From Ectocarpus siliculosus (taxonomy: Eukaryota > Sar > Phaeophyceae > Ectocarpales > Ectocarpaceae), in NCBI GenBank assembly GCA_000310025.1, contig FN648498.1:850099-914098 (forward strand): a DNA stretch of 64,000 nucleotides, given 5' to 3'. Under the pieces are notes generated by a model. It had not been told where the DNA came from. It did no database searches and was given only the letters and a program-made list of their open reading frames with translations. Each line of letters opens with the position of its first letter. Within the stretch, counting starts at the first letter, position 1. This document shows, piece by piece, positions 1-13,507 of this stretch. A program made the position numbers and the translations under genes.

Positions 1-412
1 AACCCCTGATCCCAACGACACCACCAGCGCCGGATAGGCAGTGGTGGCGGGCTCGTCCGCAATCGAGCGACCAACCTTGACCGTGTATTCCTGTGCGTGT
101 GGAGTTCGTGACCAATAAAACGACCAATGTCAGTCCTCCAGTTTTGGTGACACTCGGCACAAACTTCCATACCTACACAGTCCACCGCATGCGATCACAG
201 CAACACTCGCCGTGTTGCGCTAGCAGGGAAGAACTGTGCTGGTAGGCTTGGCTGCGGGAAGAACCTGATGTTGTGAGCTCGCCAAAGCTTGGCCATGGGC
301 GAACGTTGGGCCTGCGGTACCAGCAGAACCGCTCGAGCAATGGCGTCAACCCAGAAAAAGACAAGAGCAGCAGCATCACTCACCCGTTTGGCTGACACTT
401 CCGCCATCTCAC

Positions 413-2613
413 GCATCCTCTTATTCCTCAGGTTGTCCCGGGGATCCGGACCCGGCTCATCTCCCCCTGAACCCCCCCCCTCCTCCGCCTCTCCCCCCGA
501 CGGGGCCCCCTCTTTCTTCACCTCCACGGGCGGTCGGTACGTGTAGCACGCCTCCGGGATGTTGGCGAGCGCGAACTGCATCCCCCTCACGAGACACTCC
601 ATCTCGTCCATCTGCAGCATCCTTACCGCGAGCCTCTGCAAGAACGACTCTTCGAACTTGAACGCACCGCCACCCGTGCAGCCTAGCGCCTGCGCCGAGG
701 AAAGCAGGGACAGCCTTGAGATAACGATAGCCATGCAGCCTTTCCACAAGGCTTGGCACCTCGGCTTTCGGTGGCACCACGGAAACCAATCCGAAACGGA
801 ATTGCATACAAAAAGCTGCAAGACTGCCTTTATGACCCAATTTGACCTGAAGATGCTGCCGGTAGGAGAATCCACCACGCATAGAAACCTTTGAACTGGG
901 TACGCAGCCGCAGAACTCTACGCGCGTGGGAGCTCGCTGGACGTGAGCAGAGCAAAGACCATGGGTTTGCGTACGCTTGCATGTTCATGAGGGTGACTCA
1001 AAAACAACCGACAGCAATTCCTGAGCCAATGTGAGAAGCGGCTTCGAGGAACTCTTTCGAAGCACGGAGTGGCCAAGCACCGACGGCAATGGGTACTGTA
1101 CTGTACTGTACTGTAGCGAACGAATACCTGTATGTTGCGGTGGATGGGGCTGTTGGCGATGGCTTCAACCGCACGGTCCATGAAGCGCGTCTCGAAGTGG
1201 AAGAAGTGAAGGACCCCACCGAGAGCGTGGCTGTACACGCTCAGGTGGGCATCCTTGACGCCGCTCTCCCCGACCCTGGAAGCCTGGTCCATGAAGGTGT
1301 AGAACTCCTTCAGAGCCTCCTGCTGCTCCATGGTGTCGTGCAGGTTGCCCAGGCTGACCGTCCGCTTCATCTCCACCTGTGAAGGAAGCGTAGAGGGAGC
1401 GCGAAACGTTAAATAACATTCTACTTCCAACGTCTCGGCAGAGGGCGAAAGATGGTTGAAAGTGGATTACAGCTACCATAAACAGCCAGTGGCAACAACA
1501 TCGGCTACATCGAACAATTTAGACTCGAGCATTAGTCCGGCACAAAAAAAATATTGCTGCTTATGACATCCACGCATGTGCGCTATTTTACATTATCTTG
1601 GCACTATGCATACAGTACTGCTGTGTACTGCTGTGCCACATCTCCCTCGTGCTTTCCTCGCCCGCACCTGCGTCCTCAGATTGCATTTTCTACGCTTGGT
1701 CCCCGGTCTATCATCACAAATGAACAAATTATCCAGTATTCTGGAACGCGTGTGGATCACGTTTCTCGCAGCGAACAGAACGTGTACGCAATACAATACA
1801 CGACACCGCCTTTTGCTGCGTTGCTGTGGACAACATGACTTGACATGACGCGCGGAGGGAGCATCACGATTTGAACAACAGAGAAACCAGTGACAACTTT
1901 CACTACAAATTAAAGTTCCTTTACACCGTAACGCTCTTCGATTCGTGCACGAAATGAGAGAAAATCCCACCAATGAGCAATCGGCACGCTTGTCCGTCGA
2001 GCTGACAGATCTTGGGGTTTGGGTGTAGACGACTGCTGTACTGCTGTAAACAAACCGCTTTTGAACCCCAAGATGGCGCACCCACTGGCAGAGTCGTATG
2101 ATATGGCAGAGTCGTACAATATGACATCGCTCCAAACGGCGGAAAATTGAACATGGTTCTGATTTTCCGTCTACAGGCAGTACACAGCACTACTACTGTA
2201 AATATCGTACCAACACGCACCTTTTTGCCCATTGGATCCCCTGAAGGTTTACACTGAGGGTCAGCCTCCGAAGGAGCCTTCTTCTCAAAGTACACCAGCT
2301 TCGACAAAGTGCCCCCGATGTCTACGCCGAGCACCGCCCCTATGTCCACGGCCGGGTACGTGTCCGAAAGACTGCCAGAGCTGTCCGGCCCGGCGTGCCG
2401 GGGAGGCAACCCTCTCCTCACCCTCCCGCCGTCCTGCGAGTCACGCCGCGAAATCGACGCGTGTCTCGTGCCGTTAGGCTGTCCCTGGGTCTCGCCGGCT
2501 CGCCGGCGTCGCCGTCTGGTGCAGTGCAGAGCGGCGGCACCGGCTCCGCATAGGCACAGAGCAACTCCCAAAGCCCATCGTCGATCGTCCGATCGCCAGG
2601 GAGAGTTCGTCAT
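413..2613 (-). CDS. Pantothenate kinase, eukaryotic (type II/fumble) family; 5' three exons only
   Basis: Proposed exons in coding order are 2613-2221, 1376-1128 and 689-413; the rest lies beyond the window. The enzyme phosphorylates pantothenate with ATP, the first and rate-setting step of coenzyme A synthesis. The first exon has an N-terminal hydrophobic stretch (ALGVALCLCGAGAAALHC), a low-complexity Arg/Ser linker and the nucleotide-binding motif VDIGGTLSKLVYFE. Exon 2 carries a DAHLSVYSHALGGVLHFFHFE block that matches the DVHLEL..GNLHFIRF block of animal enzymes. Exon 3 begins with CTGGGAFKFEE and has MDEMECLVRGM, both family signatures. All three junctions keep phase. The ATG at 2613 is the first in frame, giving a short membrane-anchor-like leader. 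Exon 3 ends at a GTGAGA donor in a Gly/Glu-rich insert. The start lies 272 bp from that of ATG16 on the other strand, so the two may share a promoter. Confidence 0.85.
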
Positions 2614-2885
2614 ACCCCCTCTCACTGAACCGGCAGCTTGTCTTCGTCGAGAAAGTGGGGGGTAGGGAACGCTTCAGCCGAGACCTCGTGGACGGATCTA
2701 CGAGCCGTTCGTGTGCAGCTCTAGGCCTCGAGCTAAGCCTTAGCTCTTTGCGTGACACACTTGCTGCTCACAGGGGGGGCATCGCAGAATATAGTGCGGC
2801 GGAATATCAATCCCACGGAGCTCCCCGGCCAAGCCCGGCACACACAGCGCAGAGCAGCACATGGCTGCTCTGCTCTCTGTGTCTC
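2614..2885. promoter_or_regulatory. Shared divergent 5' region, pantothenate kinase / ATG16
   Basis: This 272-bp stretch separates two head-to-head start codons. It must hold the 5' UTRs and probably a bidirectional promoter. I see no clear TATA box. The open frame of ATG16 exon 1 extends upstream through most of it, so the ATG at 2886 is a choice based on resemblance to compact ATG16 N-termini. Confidence 0.4.
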
Positions 2886-5800
2886 ATGGCCTCTCTCGTG
2901 AGGAAAGGCGATAGCACAGCTGCCGACAGCAGGCACAAAGGGCTGCTTCGTAGTCTCGCCTCGAAGCTCGCCCGTCGCAACTTGGAGGAGAGCGTCCCTT
3001 TCAAGGATGTGTTCCTTGCACACCAAGGTCTCCTGCACATCAACGAGAAGCTCACGCAACAGATGCTCCAACAGGACAAGGTACAGTAAACTCGTACATG
3101 ATTTGATTATGCTGTGTATTGGTGTTAAGTGCATTGCTTTGCACCTGCCACTTGATCGGTTGTTCTGCCGCTGTGTTTCAAGTTTGAGACAGGTGTGGAC
3201 CTTCAGTAGAGCAGAAGCGGAGTCTCTCTCCCTTTCTCCCCAACTTGCGTTCCGTTCCAGGTTGCGTCTATCGGTGGCACGACGGTAGGAACTGGGTGAA
3301 GACAGCCAATGCGCGTCAGTAGACATGCTACCACGTGATGTTGGGCTCGGGAGTGATGTACTGACCAAGATGGCCGCTGTGTCGATGTTTGGTGGCTGGA
3401 GGCAACAACGAAGAGTCAGCGTATGCATATATATGACGAATCGTGCCCGTGGTTTGAAGGGAGTCAGTCCAGAGGATGGGGATGCACCCAGAAGGGTGGC
3501 ACTCGTTAGCCGAAAGCGAGTGTCATCATCAGGCAGGAATTTCCTTATGGGGAACTAATGGGATGAAACGTTGGTCCTGACTGCTGACATTTCCATGGTT
3601 GAAATGCCTGATTGTGCACCACCTTTTGTCTGCCTCTCTTCCTTTTCAGGACATCATCATTTTGAGGCACAAGCTGACTGAGGGTCTGTCGCAGGGAGAG
3701 AGCTCCGAAGCTCTTCGCAGAATGCAGGACGAACTTCAGCGCCTACAGGTTCAGGTAGTTCGGTGAATCAGGCCAGACCGGGGCCACCTTGCTGATTGAG
3801 CTGCTCACTTCGTGCGGTAGAACACAGCACTCTGCTTTGCTACGTAAGCATGCGATACTCACTAACCAGGTTTGCGACGCGGAGAAACTCGAGCTTCGTT
3901 TCTCTCGCCCCTACCCACGTCCGCAATGATATCAAAAAGTTGTTGCGTCATTGAACCGGCACGGTGTGTTTCATGAACTCTCTTTCGGTAGGTTTCCGAC
4001 AAGTACCGCAGCAGCGCCGAGTCTGCGTCTGAACAACTTAGACTCATGAAGGAGGCCCAGCTACTGCAGGATCAGCTCAAGCATTCCAACGAGCGGTGAG
4101 CATGATTGCGTACGAAGAAGAAAGGTTGAGAGTTTTGGGCAGCGAGTCTGGTGAGGTTAGCGTGTGGTGGGTGATAGAGACGAGGGTAAAGGCGAAGATT
4201 TAGAGTTGGATGAAAGAAGCCGGCCACGCCTGCGGCGGCTAGCGTAGAGTGTGACTGATCGTCACGCCAACACCCCCACATCTGAAAGCCTTTCTGGGGT
4301 TCACTCACGTACAAACAATGACTGATGCCCTTGCGGTTTCCTCCACCCCACTACTGTTGTTCCTTCCCTGTCTATAAAATTTTGACCCTTCCTCACGCTT
4401 GGCCCGCCGTCGCATCAAGGTTAGAAAAACTCCAAGTGGAGCACGGGGTGTCGATGTCGAGATGCACGACGCTGGAGGACGAAAACGCGCTGTCGGAATC
4501 GGCATTGGCGTCTCTTCGGGCAGGTATTGACTACCGTATGTGACACAAGATAACACACCCCCTGGACCGATTTTCAAAGCTCGATCACTCCACGACGAAG
4601 GAGACGCATAAACGAAACAATGCGTTTTCGAATAGCTCTCGACCAGACGGTTTCAACGCCTCCCTTTTCGGCGCTACAACTCTTTCTCCTGTTGATAAAT
4701 CGAGCTTTGAAAATCGGTCCAGCGGGTGTGTTATCTTGTGTCATATACGGTGTTGGACTACGGAGTACCACATGCAGCGGGGTCCGGTTACTGCTGCTGC
4801 TGAGTACATAGACACCGTATTCCGCCATCATTACTTATTGCTGTTGGAAGCATTGCGCATCCAGTTGCGGACTGCCTCTTGTTATTGTAGTGTGCACGAG
4901 GCGGGGAAAAGGATGCCCAGCCACCCTCCCTCCAATTCGATGTCTGGGATGGAACACGGCTGTACTTGTTTTGTGTGCTGCAGCTGGCCCATCTATATAT
5001 CCCCCTTCTAGTTACTCGCCCCTTGATTGAGTCAAGATGTTTTTATTGTCGACGCTTCCCATGTGTTTCGTCGGGAAGGTGAACCTTGTCTTGTACTTTG
5101 AGCGAAGAGCGAAGCCGCTAGCGGACGTTGGCCACCTTCTTTAACCGCCAACTGTACAGGGTTCGGTAGTTCACTGCTACACACGTTCATTACATGTTTT
5201 GGGGGTGCTCCCGCTGTTTTGCTGAACGTCTGTCGTGGTTGATGCTCTAGTTCTCGCTTCCGCACCCATTGTAGGGGCACGATGAGCATGATGGTAGCAG
5301 CGATGATGATGGCAACAACTACATGGACGACAACGCTATGCAATTTGTCTTGTTTGTTGTTTTCTTTTTGTGTTCCGGCGGAGATACATGACATGTACCA
5401 GTAGTACCTCTTCTCTTGCTTACCACGTTTTCCCGGGCACATTGTATCGATTTTTACCCGTTTTAGTCGATTGTGATATTGGCAAGCGTCTCATTTCCTC
5501 TGCCGTTGAGACCAGGGTCGTAGTCTTCGGTATCCATTGGCTTCAGCTTGTGGACTCTTCATGGCAACAACAGCAACAACAACAGCAATAACAACAACAA
5601 CAACAAGCAAGAGCAACGATAGCCAAACATCACGGATGCCCCCTTTTTCGTGTGTCCCCGGCAGAGACTGAATCTTTGAGAAACATGCTTGGAGGCCGGG
5701 AGGCTGAGGCTGTGGTTCTCAGGGAGGAGGCGAGTAGGGAGCGCGAGGAGCTCATGTCCCGCCTTCTAAAGGACAAAGAGAGGTACAGCAGTCAATGGTA

Positions 5801-8800
5801 GAAGAATGTAGGACTAAACGAACGCGCCAGGTAGACTACAAGCGATCCCTCCGGAGTAGGCTCGTGAGAGCACAGCAGCGTGTCATCAAAGGGCGAGACA
5901 AGATGAAAGCAATGGCAGGCAGCAGGACCAACTCACAGCTGGCTGCCAGCTGCGGGTGTGACGGTGACATCTATGAAGCTCAACAGCTCACACAGCTCAC
6001 GTGTTTTTTCCCTCGAACAGTCCAGCGAACCCCAACGAACCTTCCTTGGGTCTATCTATCTGACTCATCTCCGTCTCGACTTCGTTCGAGAGAAGTCGTT
6101 GCTGCGGGCCTGCCCCTGCTGTATGGGCGCCTGAGTACACGGAGCATGCACTGCCTATTCGTTGTACCAAAAGCCGAGGAACGTGCTGCAGCAGCAGTGG
6201 CGTTAGCTCTCTGTGGTGCAGGTAGCCCCTGTGACTTGGAAGACGGTGAAATATCTAGCAAGTATCTCGTATCTCGTATCTTGTATCTTGTACACTATTA
6301 TAGTGACTCTATAGGGTTAGGCTTGGGGTGCACGTGTTGCTAGAGCTGCACCTGCACCTGTAGTAGACGTTCTTGCACAGTGTTCGAACACATGGGGTTT
6401 TGAACGTAGTTTGGATCCTTCTGTCCTACTGTGCACCCCCTGCAACTAGAATAACAGCAGTAGTTGTCAGAGTTTTGCCAAAACATACCTGCGTCGTAGC
6501 ATTATTGCCATGCTGCGAGCCATGCTTCGGTAGCCGTCAGTCAAACCCACACGGGGTTTGTGTCTTGTCTGCTGTTCTTACCGTGTACTATACCCGCAGA
6601 ATGCTAGAGGAGATGAACAAGATGAATGAGGAAAACTCTACTCTCAGACAGGACAAGAAAGACCTGGCGGCCAAATTGCAGCAGCAGGAAAAAGGCATCC
6701 AAGACACAACGACTGCGGCACAAGCAAGACGAAGGGCCACGAGGTCAGTTATTCTGTTATTATTGTGCTCGATCTACTTCGCCATGAATAACACCGATTT
6801 GACCAAGTGTACTTCTGCTGTCTTCGACTCTATCCGACGCAATGCTAGCATTTTTACGGCAACTGCTGTTGTTCTGGCCACGACTAGCATCGAATCTGCT
6901 TGTCGAGTGTACTGTTCGTCACCTACACCACATTGGTAGCTTAGGAATTAGCATCGACCTCTCTCTAGGAAACGAAAGGAAAAGATAGGATAGCCTCCTG
7001 TGCTTGTTCGGCATGGGGTGTGGTAGGCCCTGTCCCAACGGTACGGATCCTTCTTTTTGTTTGTTTTTGCGGTGCTGCGGGTTCGGTTGGTTGTTATGTT
7101 CCTGTTATGAGCTCTGCGGGGTAACCCAACATCGACTACAACTTAGATTAATTGAATATAAGTATATTCTATCTTTTATTGTATACTATAATAGACTTCT
7201 TGACGGAGCACCTGATCTTTGGCCATTCTCTTTCTCGTATCCTTTTTAGATAATTTACACATATCCTTTCTTAAGCTTGGACTTCTCATCTCCCAAACCC
7301 CCCAAGTGGTTAGTTTCGCATCACACGGCACTACCGAAACGAAAGAAAAAAGCTCTCTACGGTTCCGCTACTAACCCTCGCAGCTGTCATTCGTACGCAA
7401 GGAAGTAAGCACAAGATGCCGAACACCCTTGGCAGGATGCAGCGCACCCTTCATGCGACTCGGCGAATACCTCACGGCGCTTCGCGCTTGGTGATGTGAG
7501 AGCCTGGTCCGGTGAGAACCCGGCGTGCTCCGTCCCGGCTTTGTAGGGATGCGAGGTCAATGGCCTAACGACTACGGCATGCACGACTATGAGTACCCCC
7601 CCCCGCACCCCCTGTATGCTCCGGTTTTCGTCCCGAAAGCGGCGTCATGGGCGGCGACAACGAACGGCCCGAAGCGGGAACCGCACCTGCTTGGCTGTCG
7701 CAGGAGCAGCAGGTTGGCGACGATCCCTCCCAACAACCCCAGGGGGAGGGGGACATGCCTGCCTCTTCTTGGGCATCTGGGTTACGAAAAAAAAACGCGG
7801 GTCCCGCATCTACGGGCTTGCCGAGCAGGTGCTTTCAGGCTATCGAGGCTCACTCTTCCGGCGTGAACGGGGTGGTGTTCGAGAAGGGAGGGGTCTTGCT
7901 GGCCACCGCGGGCGACGACTCGTACGTTAAGGTGTGGGACCCAGGCTCAGGGCGGCAGAGGGCAGCTCTGAAGGTGAGGCAATGAGGTGTCAGGTATGGT
8001 GAGATGTGGTGAGGAAGGGGACGAAGGCTTCGGTGAAGGTTTCCCAGAATAGATGTGTGCAGATGTACAGTGCAGCGATGGATGGGGCGGGGGGTGTTTT
8101 TGACGATGAGAGCAAGGAGAGAGGAGAGGTGCGGGGCGTGTGGTGGGTGCATGAAGAGGCGAGTGATGTTGATAGCGTTCCTTCCAAGTGAAGCTGGCTG
8201 GGAGGTGAGGATGTTGGCCGGGCTTCGGGGGATCGCTCTTTGTATCTCGTTATCCGTACGTTACGAACACGCCTCCGTAGATGCCCGCGGGTAAGACGCA
8301 AAACAGAGTTTGCTGGGAAGCTTTAGGGGCAGAGATGCTGCTGAATGTAATGTTTGACTCCAACTATGCACATGATGTGCAGCTCTCTTGTTTTGTTCGA
8401 ACCATCTCCCCTTTAGATGTCCGTGTTGTTCTCGGTTAATTCCCAACCCGTATGCTACACACCGGCTGTTCTATGCGTTGTTTCGACACCTGGGTACGGA
8501 AACATCAATGTTTGATGCCATGCGACCAGCTTAGTGCCAGCGCTATGACCACGAGCATCATCGCCGTCTGTGCCGAACGGGACGATTGTGTTGACAGGGC
8601 GCAGCTCACAAGGGGATGGCTGCAATGATCACCGTGGACATCCATGGGGATCTGGTGTGTGGCGGGGCTTCTGATGGCAGCTGCACGGTGTGGAGCCTTA
8701 GGACGAGTCGAGAACAGGCTCGGTTGACAGGCCACCAGCAAAAGGTGAGGTTAGACATCGTTCACTTGCCCTATCACTGATGTGAGACGTCAATCCCATC

Positions 8801-11800
8801 TCGATAGCCGTTGTTTGATATTATTCCCGTCGAACGTGTTGACTGCTACTATTCCTTGTGTCTTTTCGTATCGCATCTTAAAGAGAGAGAGGCTGTTCGT
8901 CAGTCGCTACTTGGCATGGTGTGCCTCTACAGCAGTGGTATTAGTGAGGCGAGTGGTGACTCTGGTAGCCGATAATGTTTGTGTTTATGATCATGGTGGT
9001 GGTGGTAACGACAACGCTTGTGTGGTTAACGATGAGTTAGCTGATGCTTCTAGTTACCCTCACAAACGGTGTCGGCTGTGTTCAAGTAAATGTTTCAGGT
9101 GGTATCTAACCGTTGACGAAACGATCGTTTGGCAGCCGGCAACGGCAACGTGCACAATACGGGACACCTCCTGTTTTTCGAGTGATATCGATCCCGTTGA
9201 CTTGATTGGTGTTCTTGATAATAGGTGTGCGCGGTGTCATTCTGCGATACGGGGCAACGACTCGTCACTGGCAGCCAAGACTGCTCTATCAAGGTACAGT
9301 ACACAACGTCAACGTCAACGGCATCGTTAGTAATCGTAGACATGAAACACGAACATGTTGCTGTCGCTACGTCCTGGCTTGGAGCCCTGCTCTGGTGCTG
9401 TTTGTTGTAGTCGCCGTTCTTATCTCTGGAATGGAAGCGCGTGTTCAGGGTGAAGCCGGCATTGCGCTTAAGCGATACCCGAAGTACGTATCGATTTTTC
9501 CAGTAAAATAGTACCATGTATAATAGTATAACGGTCCTTCTGGTGTTTCACGAGCGCTGCCGCTGACTCTGCTCAACAAGCGTCCAGCGGGCTGGTGCGT
9601 TCGTTCGTTCGTTCGTTCGACGGTGGACTGTTGTTTCTCACCGTGTACGTCATTTCTCGGCACTCCGCCTCCTGGTAGAATTTTGTTTGTTTTTGTGTCG
9701 ATAACTGCATCATGTACGTACTCCAGTGCCGTAGAGGCTACTAGTGAAGGTTGCCGGCACGGTGCCGGCATCGCGTTTTTCGGCGGGCACAAACTGACTC
9801 TATCACCAAGTAATTCTATCCCTTTTCAGTGCGGTCCGGTGTAGTGCCGGATGATTAATATTCTGAGCACCTACCGGCAGTAAACAGCGACCTCTACCGT
9901 ACAAGTAGGACTACATCCACTGCTGTGGCCAACGCATGAACGCAACTTATTCGGTCCGCTGGGCGTTGCAAGGTCTGGGACCTGCATCGGGGGCAGTGGA
10001 ACGCCATGACAACGGCTATGCGGGCTACCTCCAAGTGCAACGCGGTGGACGTGAGCCACAGCTGGAAGGACTCCAAGGGGACCAACGCCGTCGTCGTGTC
10101 CGGGCATATGGACGGCGCTGTACGGGTACGTGGTGCACACAGGAACGATATAGGAACCTCACCCCGTCGGTGTACACCCACGTGGGTGTGTTTGTTATGC
10201 CTGGTATTAGCGGCGACAGCGCTCCCGGAATGGCGAATGAAAAAACGTCATCCCACACATTTTTTTTGTCAGTTTTTAGCTCTTCGATATGTGTAGTAGT
10301 AGTTGTGTTGTAGACTCACCATCAAGGGTCACGCAGGGGGAAGCCACACTGTATTGTATATATATCGGTAGGTGTTTTTTTTTCCCGGTTCCTTCCGCGG
10401 TGTGTGAAATGGAGAGGTACTGGCATGCCTGCAACGTGTCAATAATGGAGGACCTTCGATGGTATTGGTTTTGTCCATTCCCCCTCGCTATCTGGATTTG
10501 AAGTCGTTGAGCTACCTTTTTCGCGGAGGAAAGCTAGAAGCAGCATCCCTGCTGCAGTGAATGGCGGTAGCTCAAGCACACGTGAATCAGCGTAGAATGG
10601 AAGCAAAGGGTCGAAAAGAATCGGGATCGTGGGCGATAGCACTTGCTCGGGAGTTTGTGGAATTGGATGCAGTTCACAGCATGTGCTTCCTGTGACTTTT
10701 TTATTTGAGAAATTGTCTCATCAATTTTATCGAGGGATCTTTCCCGGCCGGTTGCGTACCCCCTTTCCTTGTTCTGTCGTGATGACGTGCTATCCCTGCT
10801 CGGTGGCTTCGTTTGGAAAACTTCCGTCATGTCCATGACGTTCGACACGATCAATTCCATATCCAGCTCTGGGACATGAGGTCTGGAAGCTGTGCGCATC
10901 AGTTGAAAGGATTACACACGGACCATGTGAGCTAGCCTCTATAACGTACGAAGGAAAACGTTACAAGTTTTGTGATTCACTCTTTCGAAAGAGTACATTC
11001 TTACATGTCGAGATGTTTTGCTGTGTGTTCCACGTTGTTCGCCGTCGATCTGCTCGCCTAAGCGCCTGTCTTCTCTGCTGTATCTCTGTTTCACTCTGCC
11101 TTCTTCTCCCTCACTCCCTCGCTCTGGATGTCTACTACAAGTACATGTACATCCGGTTACCCGTGTGCGATGGTGTCTATCTCCATTGCTCATCCATGGC
11201 GATGCATGTATCCCCCCCCAGGTGACTTCCGTCAGGTTTGCTCCAGGGAGAGCAAATCTCCTTCTCACCAACTCGAAAGACAGCTCTCTCAAGGTCAGAC
11301 GTTCTGTGAAGTGCTGCAGTGGGATTGCATGGCGGACCACGTGATATTCGTCGTCAACCCCACATGTCGAAAGCTCAGACGAAAGCTCAGACGGGATGGG
11401 AGGGGCGCTTCTGCAGTACGGCAGCAACGTGTTGTTCGTGTTGCTCTGTGTTCCCCGCCATGTGTCCCAGTCACGAAAGGAATTCGGGTAAATTACCGGA
11501 GACTCGTTCTGCAGTTTTGACGGGCGAGCAGACAACTGATGCACGAAACTCTCGTATATTCGTAAGGCGCGTCCAGGCTATTTCGTCGCATTCCAACGGA
11601 TGGATGGATCTATTACTTGGATACCGGCCGCCCCTCTCACATACACGTACCCCCGGTTTCCCTGGGTGTGGTTGTGTCGTCAATTTCTCGTGCTGTCTTT
11701 TGTCGACGTTGATAACCTCGTTGATAACCTCCTGGCCCCCTTTTCTTGGTGCGGACCCTTCAGGTCGTAGACGCACGGATGTACCAGATGGTGGCGTGCC

Positions 11801-11917
11801 TCACCCACCCCAAGTTCCGCACAACCTCCAGCTTCTCCCGCGCCTGCTTCAGCCCATCCGCTGCGTACGCCGCCGCCTCCTCCTCGAACGGGAATGTCTA
11901 CGTCTGGGACATCGCCC

Positions 11918-11952
<35 letters not shown>

Positions 11953-12144
11953 GGTGCTGCTTCTTCTGCTAGCGGAGCGGAGGCGGTTGCTGCTACGTCG
12001 GCGATGGCCGCAGGCACGTCGACTTCGGTGGTAACGGTTTTGCAGACTCACGGCGTGGCGGCGTCGGGGTGCGACTGGTGCCTCAACATGCCTAGTACCC
12101 TAGCGTCGTGCGATTCCAATGGCGGGCTGAGGGTGTGGGGGTAG
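2886..12144 (+). CDS. ATG16: Autophagy protein ATG16 (coiled coil plus WD40 propeller)
   Basis: Exons: 2886-3080, 3650-3754, 3992-4095, 4420-4523, 5665-5782, 6600-6743, 7640-7973, 8598-8744, 9225-9293, 9973-10125, 10867-10926, 11222-11293, 11764-12144 (661 residues; phase kept at every junction). ATG16 scaffolds the ATG12-ATG5 conjugate at the growing phagophore and directs ATG8 lipidation. Residues 1-65 form the basic N-terminal helix region (ATG5-binding region in the family), about 66-256 a Glu/Gln/Lys-rich coiled coil, about 257-322 a Gly/Pro-rich linker, and 323-661 WD repeats such as LATAGDDSYVKVWD, LVTGSQDCSIKVWDLHRG and DGAVRLWDMRSG. The last exon reads FSRACFSPSAAYAAASSSNG then NVYVWDI, and ends LASCDSNGGLRVWG, like the ATG16L C-terminus. 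Its length and domain order match animal ATG16L1 (about 607 residues). A run of AGC codons puts a serine-rich loop into the last blade. The exon 7 acceptor (7640) was chosen by phase and a good pyrimidine tract. Confidence 0.88.
4533..4751. mobile_element. MITE-like element with about 50-bp terminal inverted repeats (family A, copy 1)
   Basis: It lies in ATG16 intron 4. The left end starts ACCGTATGTGACACAAGATA and runs on through a block with TTTCAAAGCTCGAT. The right end (about 4697-4751) is its near-perfect reverse complement. The internal 110 bp has no coding potential. It looks like a non-autonomous DNA transposon remnant. The target-site duplication is unclear (possibly TA). Related copies lie at 42459-42642, about 28055-28103 and, more distantly, 31150-31342. 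Confidence 0.8.
5563..5608. repeat. CAA/CAG trinucleotide microsatellite in ATG16 intron 5'-proximal to exon 5
   Basis: Imperfect run of CAA and CAG triplets, about 45 bp, in the intron between 4523 and 5665. Confidence 0.8.
11925..11952 (+). repeat. AGC microsatellite inside ATG16 coding sequence
   Basis: About nine AGC triplets in the last exon encode a polyserine loop in the final WD blade, followed by an Ala/Ser-rich stretch. Length variation is likely between strains and would stay in frame. Confidence 0.85.
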
Positions 12145-13507
12145 GGTTGCTCGGCGGACTGCTGACTATTCGGCGGGATTGGCGTCGCTGCAGGTCTTCC
12201 TAGTCAGTGGGTTTGTCTCGTTGTCTCTGTGCTTGGTTTTGAAAGCACTGGGATTCCACTTAAGCGAAGTTTTTGAGCCACGCGTACTGCTGAGACTGGG
12301 TCTTTGTCAATACAGATACCATGGTATCAATTATCCACACGTGCTGACACCGGCTGTTGGATGCCACAGGCTGGTGCGATTGTATGTCCTAGCTCCCGGA
12401 TTTGGGGCCGTTTTTTGTTTGTTTTTTGGCCCCCCTCAAGAACGAGGTGGCTATGCCAATCTGTTAACAAGGTGGAAGAAGTAGCGAAAGCTTATCCTTT
12501 GATTGTTGTAAGGTGTGAATGCACATGTGACGGTTGTGTCGGTCGTAGACTCATCCAGTCTTTATGCTCCGTGTCAGATTGGTCGTGCACACTCACACGG
12601 GAGTATTCTTTGCTGCAACGATAATTTGATCCGTGTACCCTTCGGACCTGAACAATTACTCATTTGGTACTCATTTTCAAGCCCCTTGCAGATTACCTAA
12701 TGTTGTACAGAACCAATTCCCCAGCGCCAAACCTGCTTTCGCAACGGTCAGGCACAACGCTTAGTGCTGTACGCGTGAGGACGGCAGGCTCGACTCTTGT
12801 CGTGTCTGCCTGGCTTCTTGACCCCTTGAAATCCCACCTGGACAAGCCTAGGTTGTACAGGGAACTGCTTTCGGCCCAAACACATCGCTTAACATGCGAC
12901 CCTCTCCTCTCTACAACAAGCCTGCTTCCGCGAATGACAAAGTCGGGATTGACGTCTGTCTACCTGCCGGCCCGAGCGTCCAAATGACATACGTACCTTT
13001 GACTGAGATGCCGCATCTACAGATAACAATGTTCAGACACGGCACTCGAATCGTTCATGCCACAGCACGGTCCTTCCTTTGGAGCTTTGAAGAATGCCAA
13101 GGGGCTGGCCTGGAATGAAAGCCGATTGTTTCCGTTTCTCAAGCGCTCGGGACATAGGCTTCATTGAGCTGGCAACCATCGGTAGTCAACCAGCCATTCA
13201 GAAGGCAAGCACGTTGCCCATGAGGTTCCGCCCAAGAGCGACGCGCGATGCACTCACAGCGTCTGCCACTCACTACGATACAGAGACTTATTAACAGCTA
13301 CACGCAGAGCGCAGCTGGTGGAGATCGACAACCGCTCAGATTCAATCTAGAAAGCCTGGTTGTACAAGGATGTAAGCTCCGCGACAGAGCCTTGTGCCTC
13401 GAAAACACACACACTGCCGATACCGTTCAACATGCTGGCCTACTCCACATGACTCCGCGCTGTTTCTTCAAATGTGCGTAGCTTAGCGCCACCCCCCCGC
13501 CTCCTCC
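12145..13507. other. Convergent intergenic region, ATG16 / prefoldin 5
   Basis: The two genes end facing each other here. The region should hold both 3' UTRs. I see no conserved coding segment, RNA gene or clear repeat. Confidence 0.6.
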
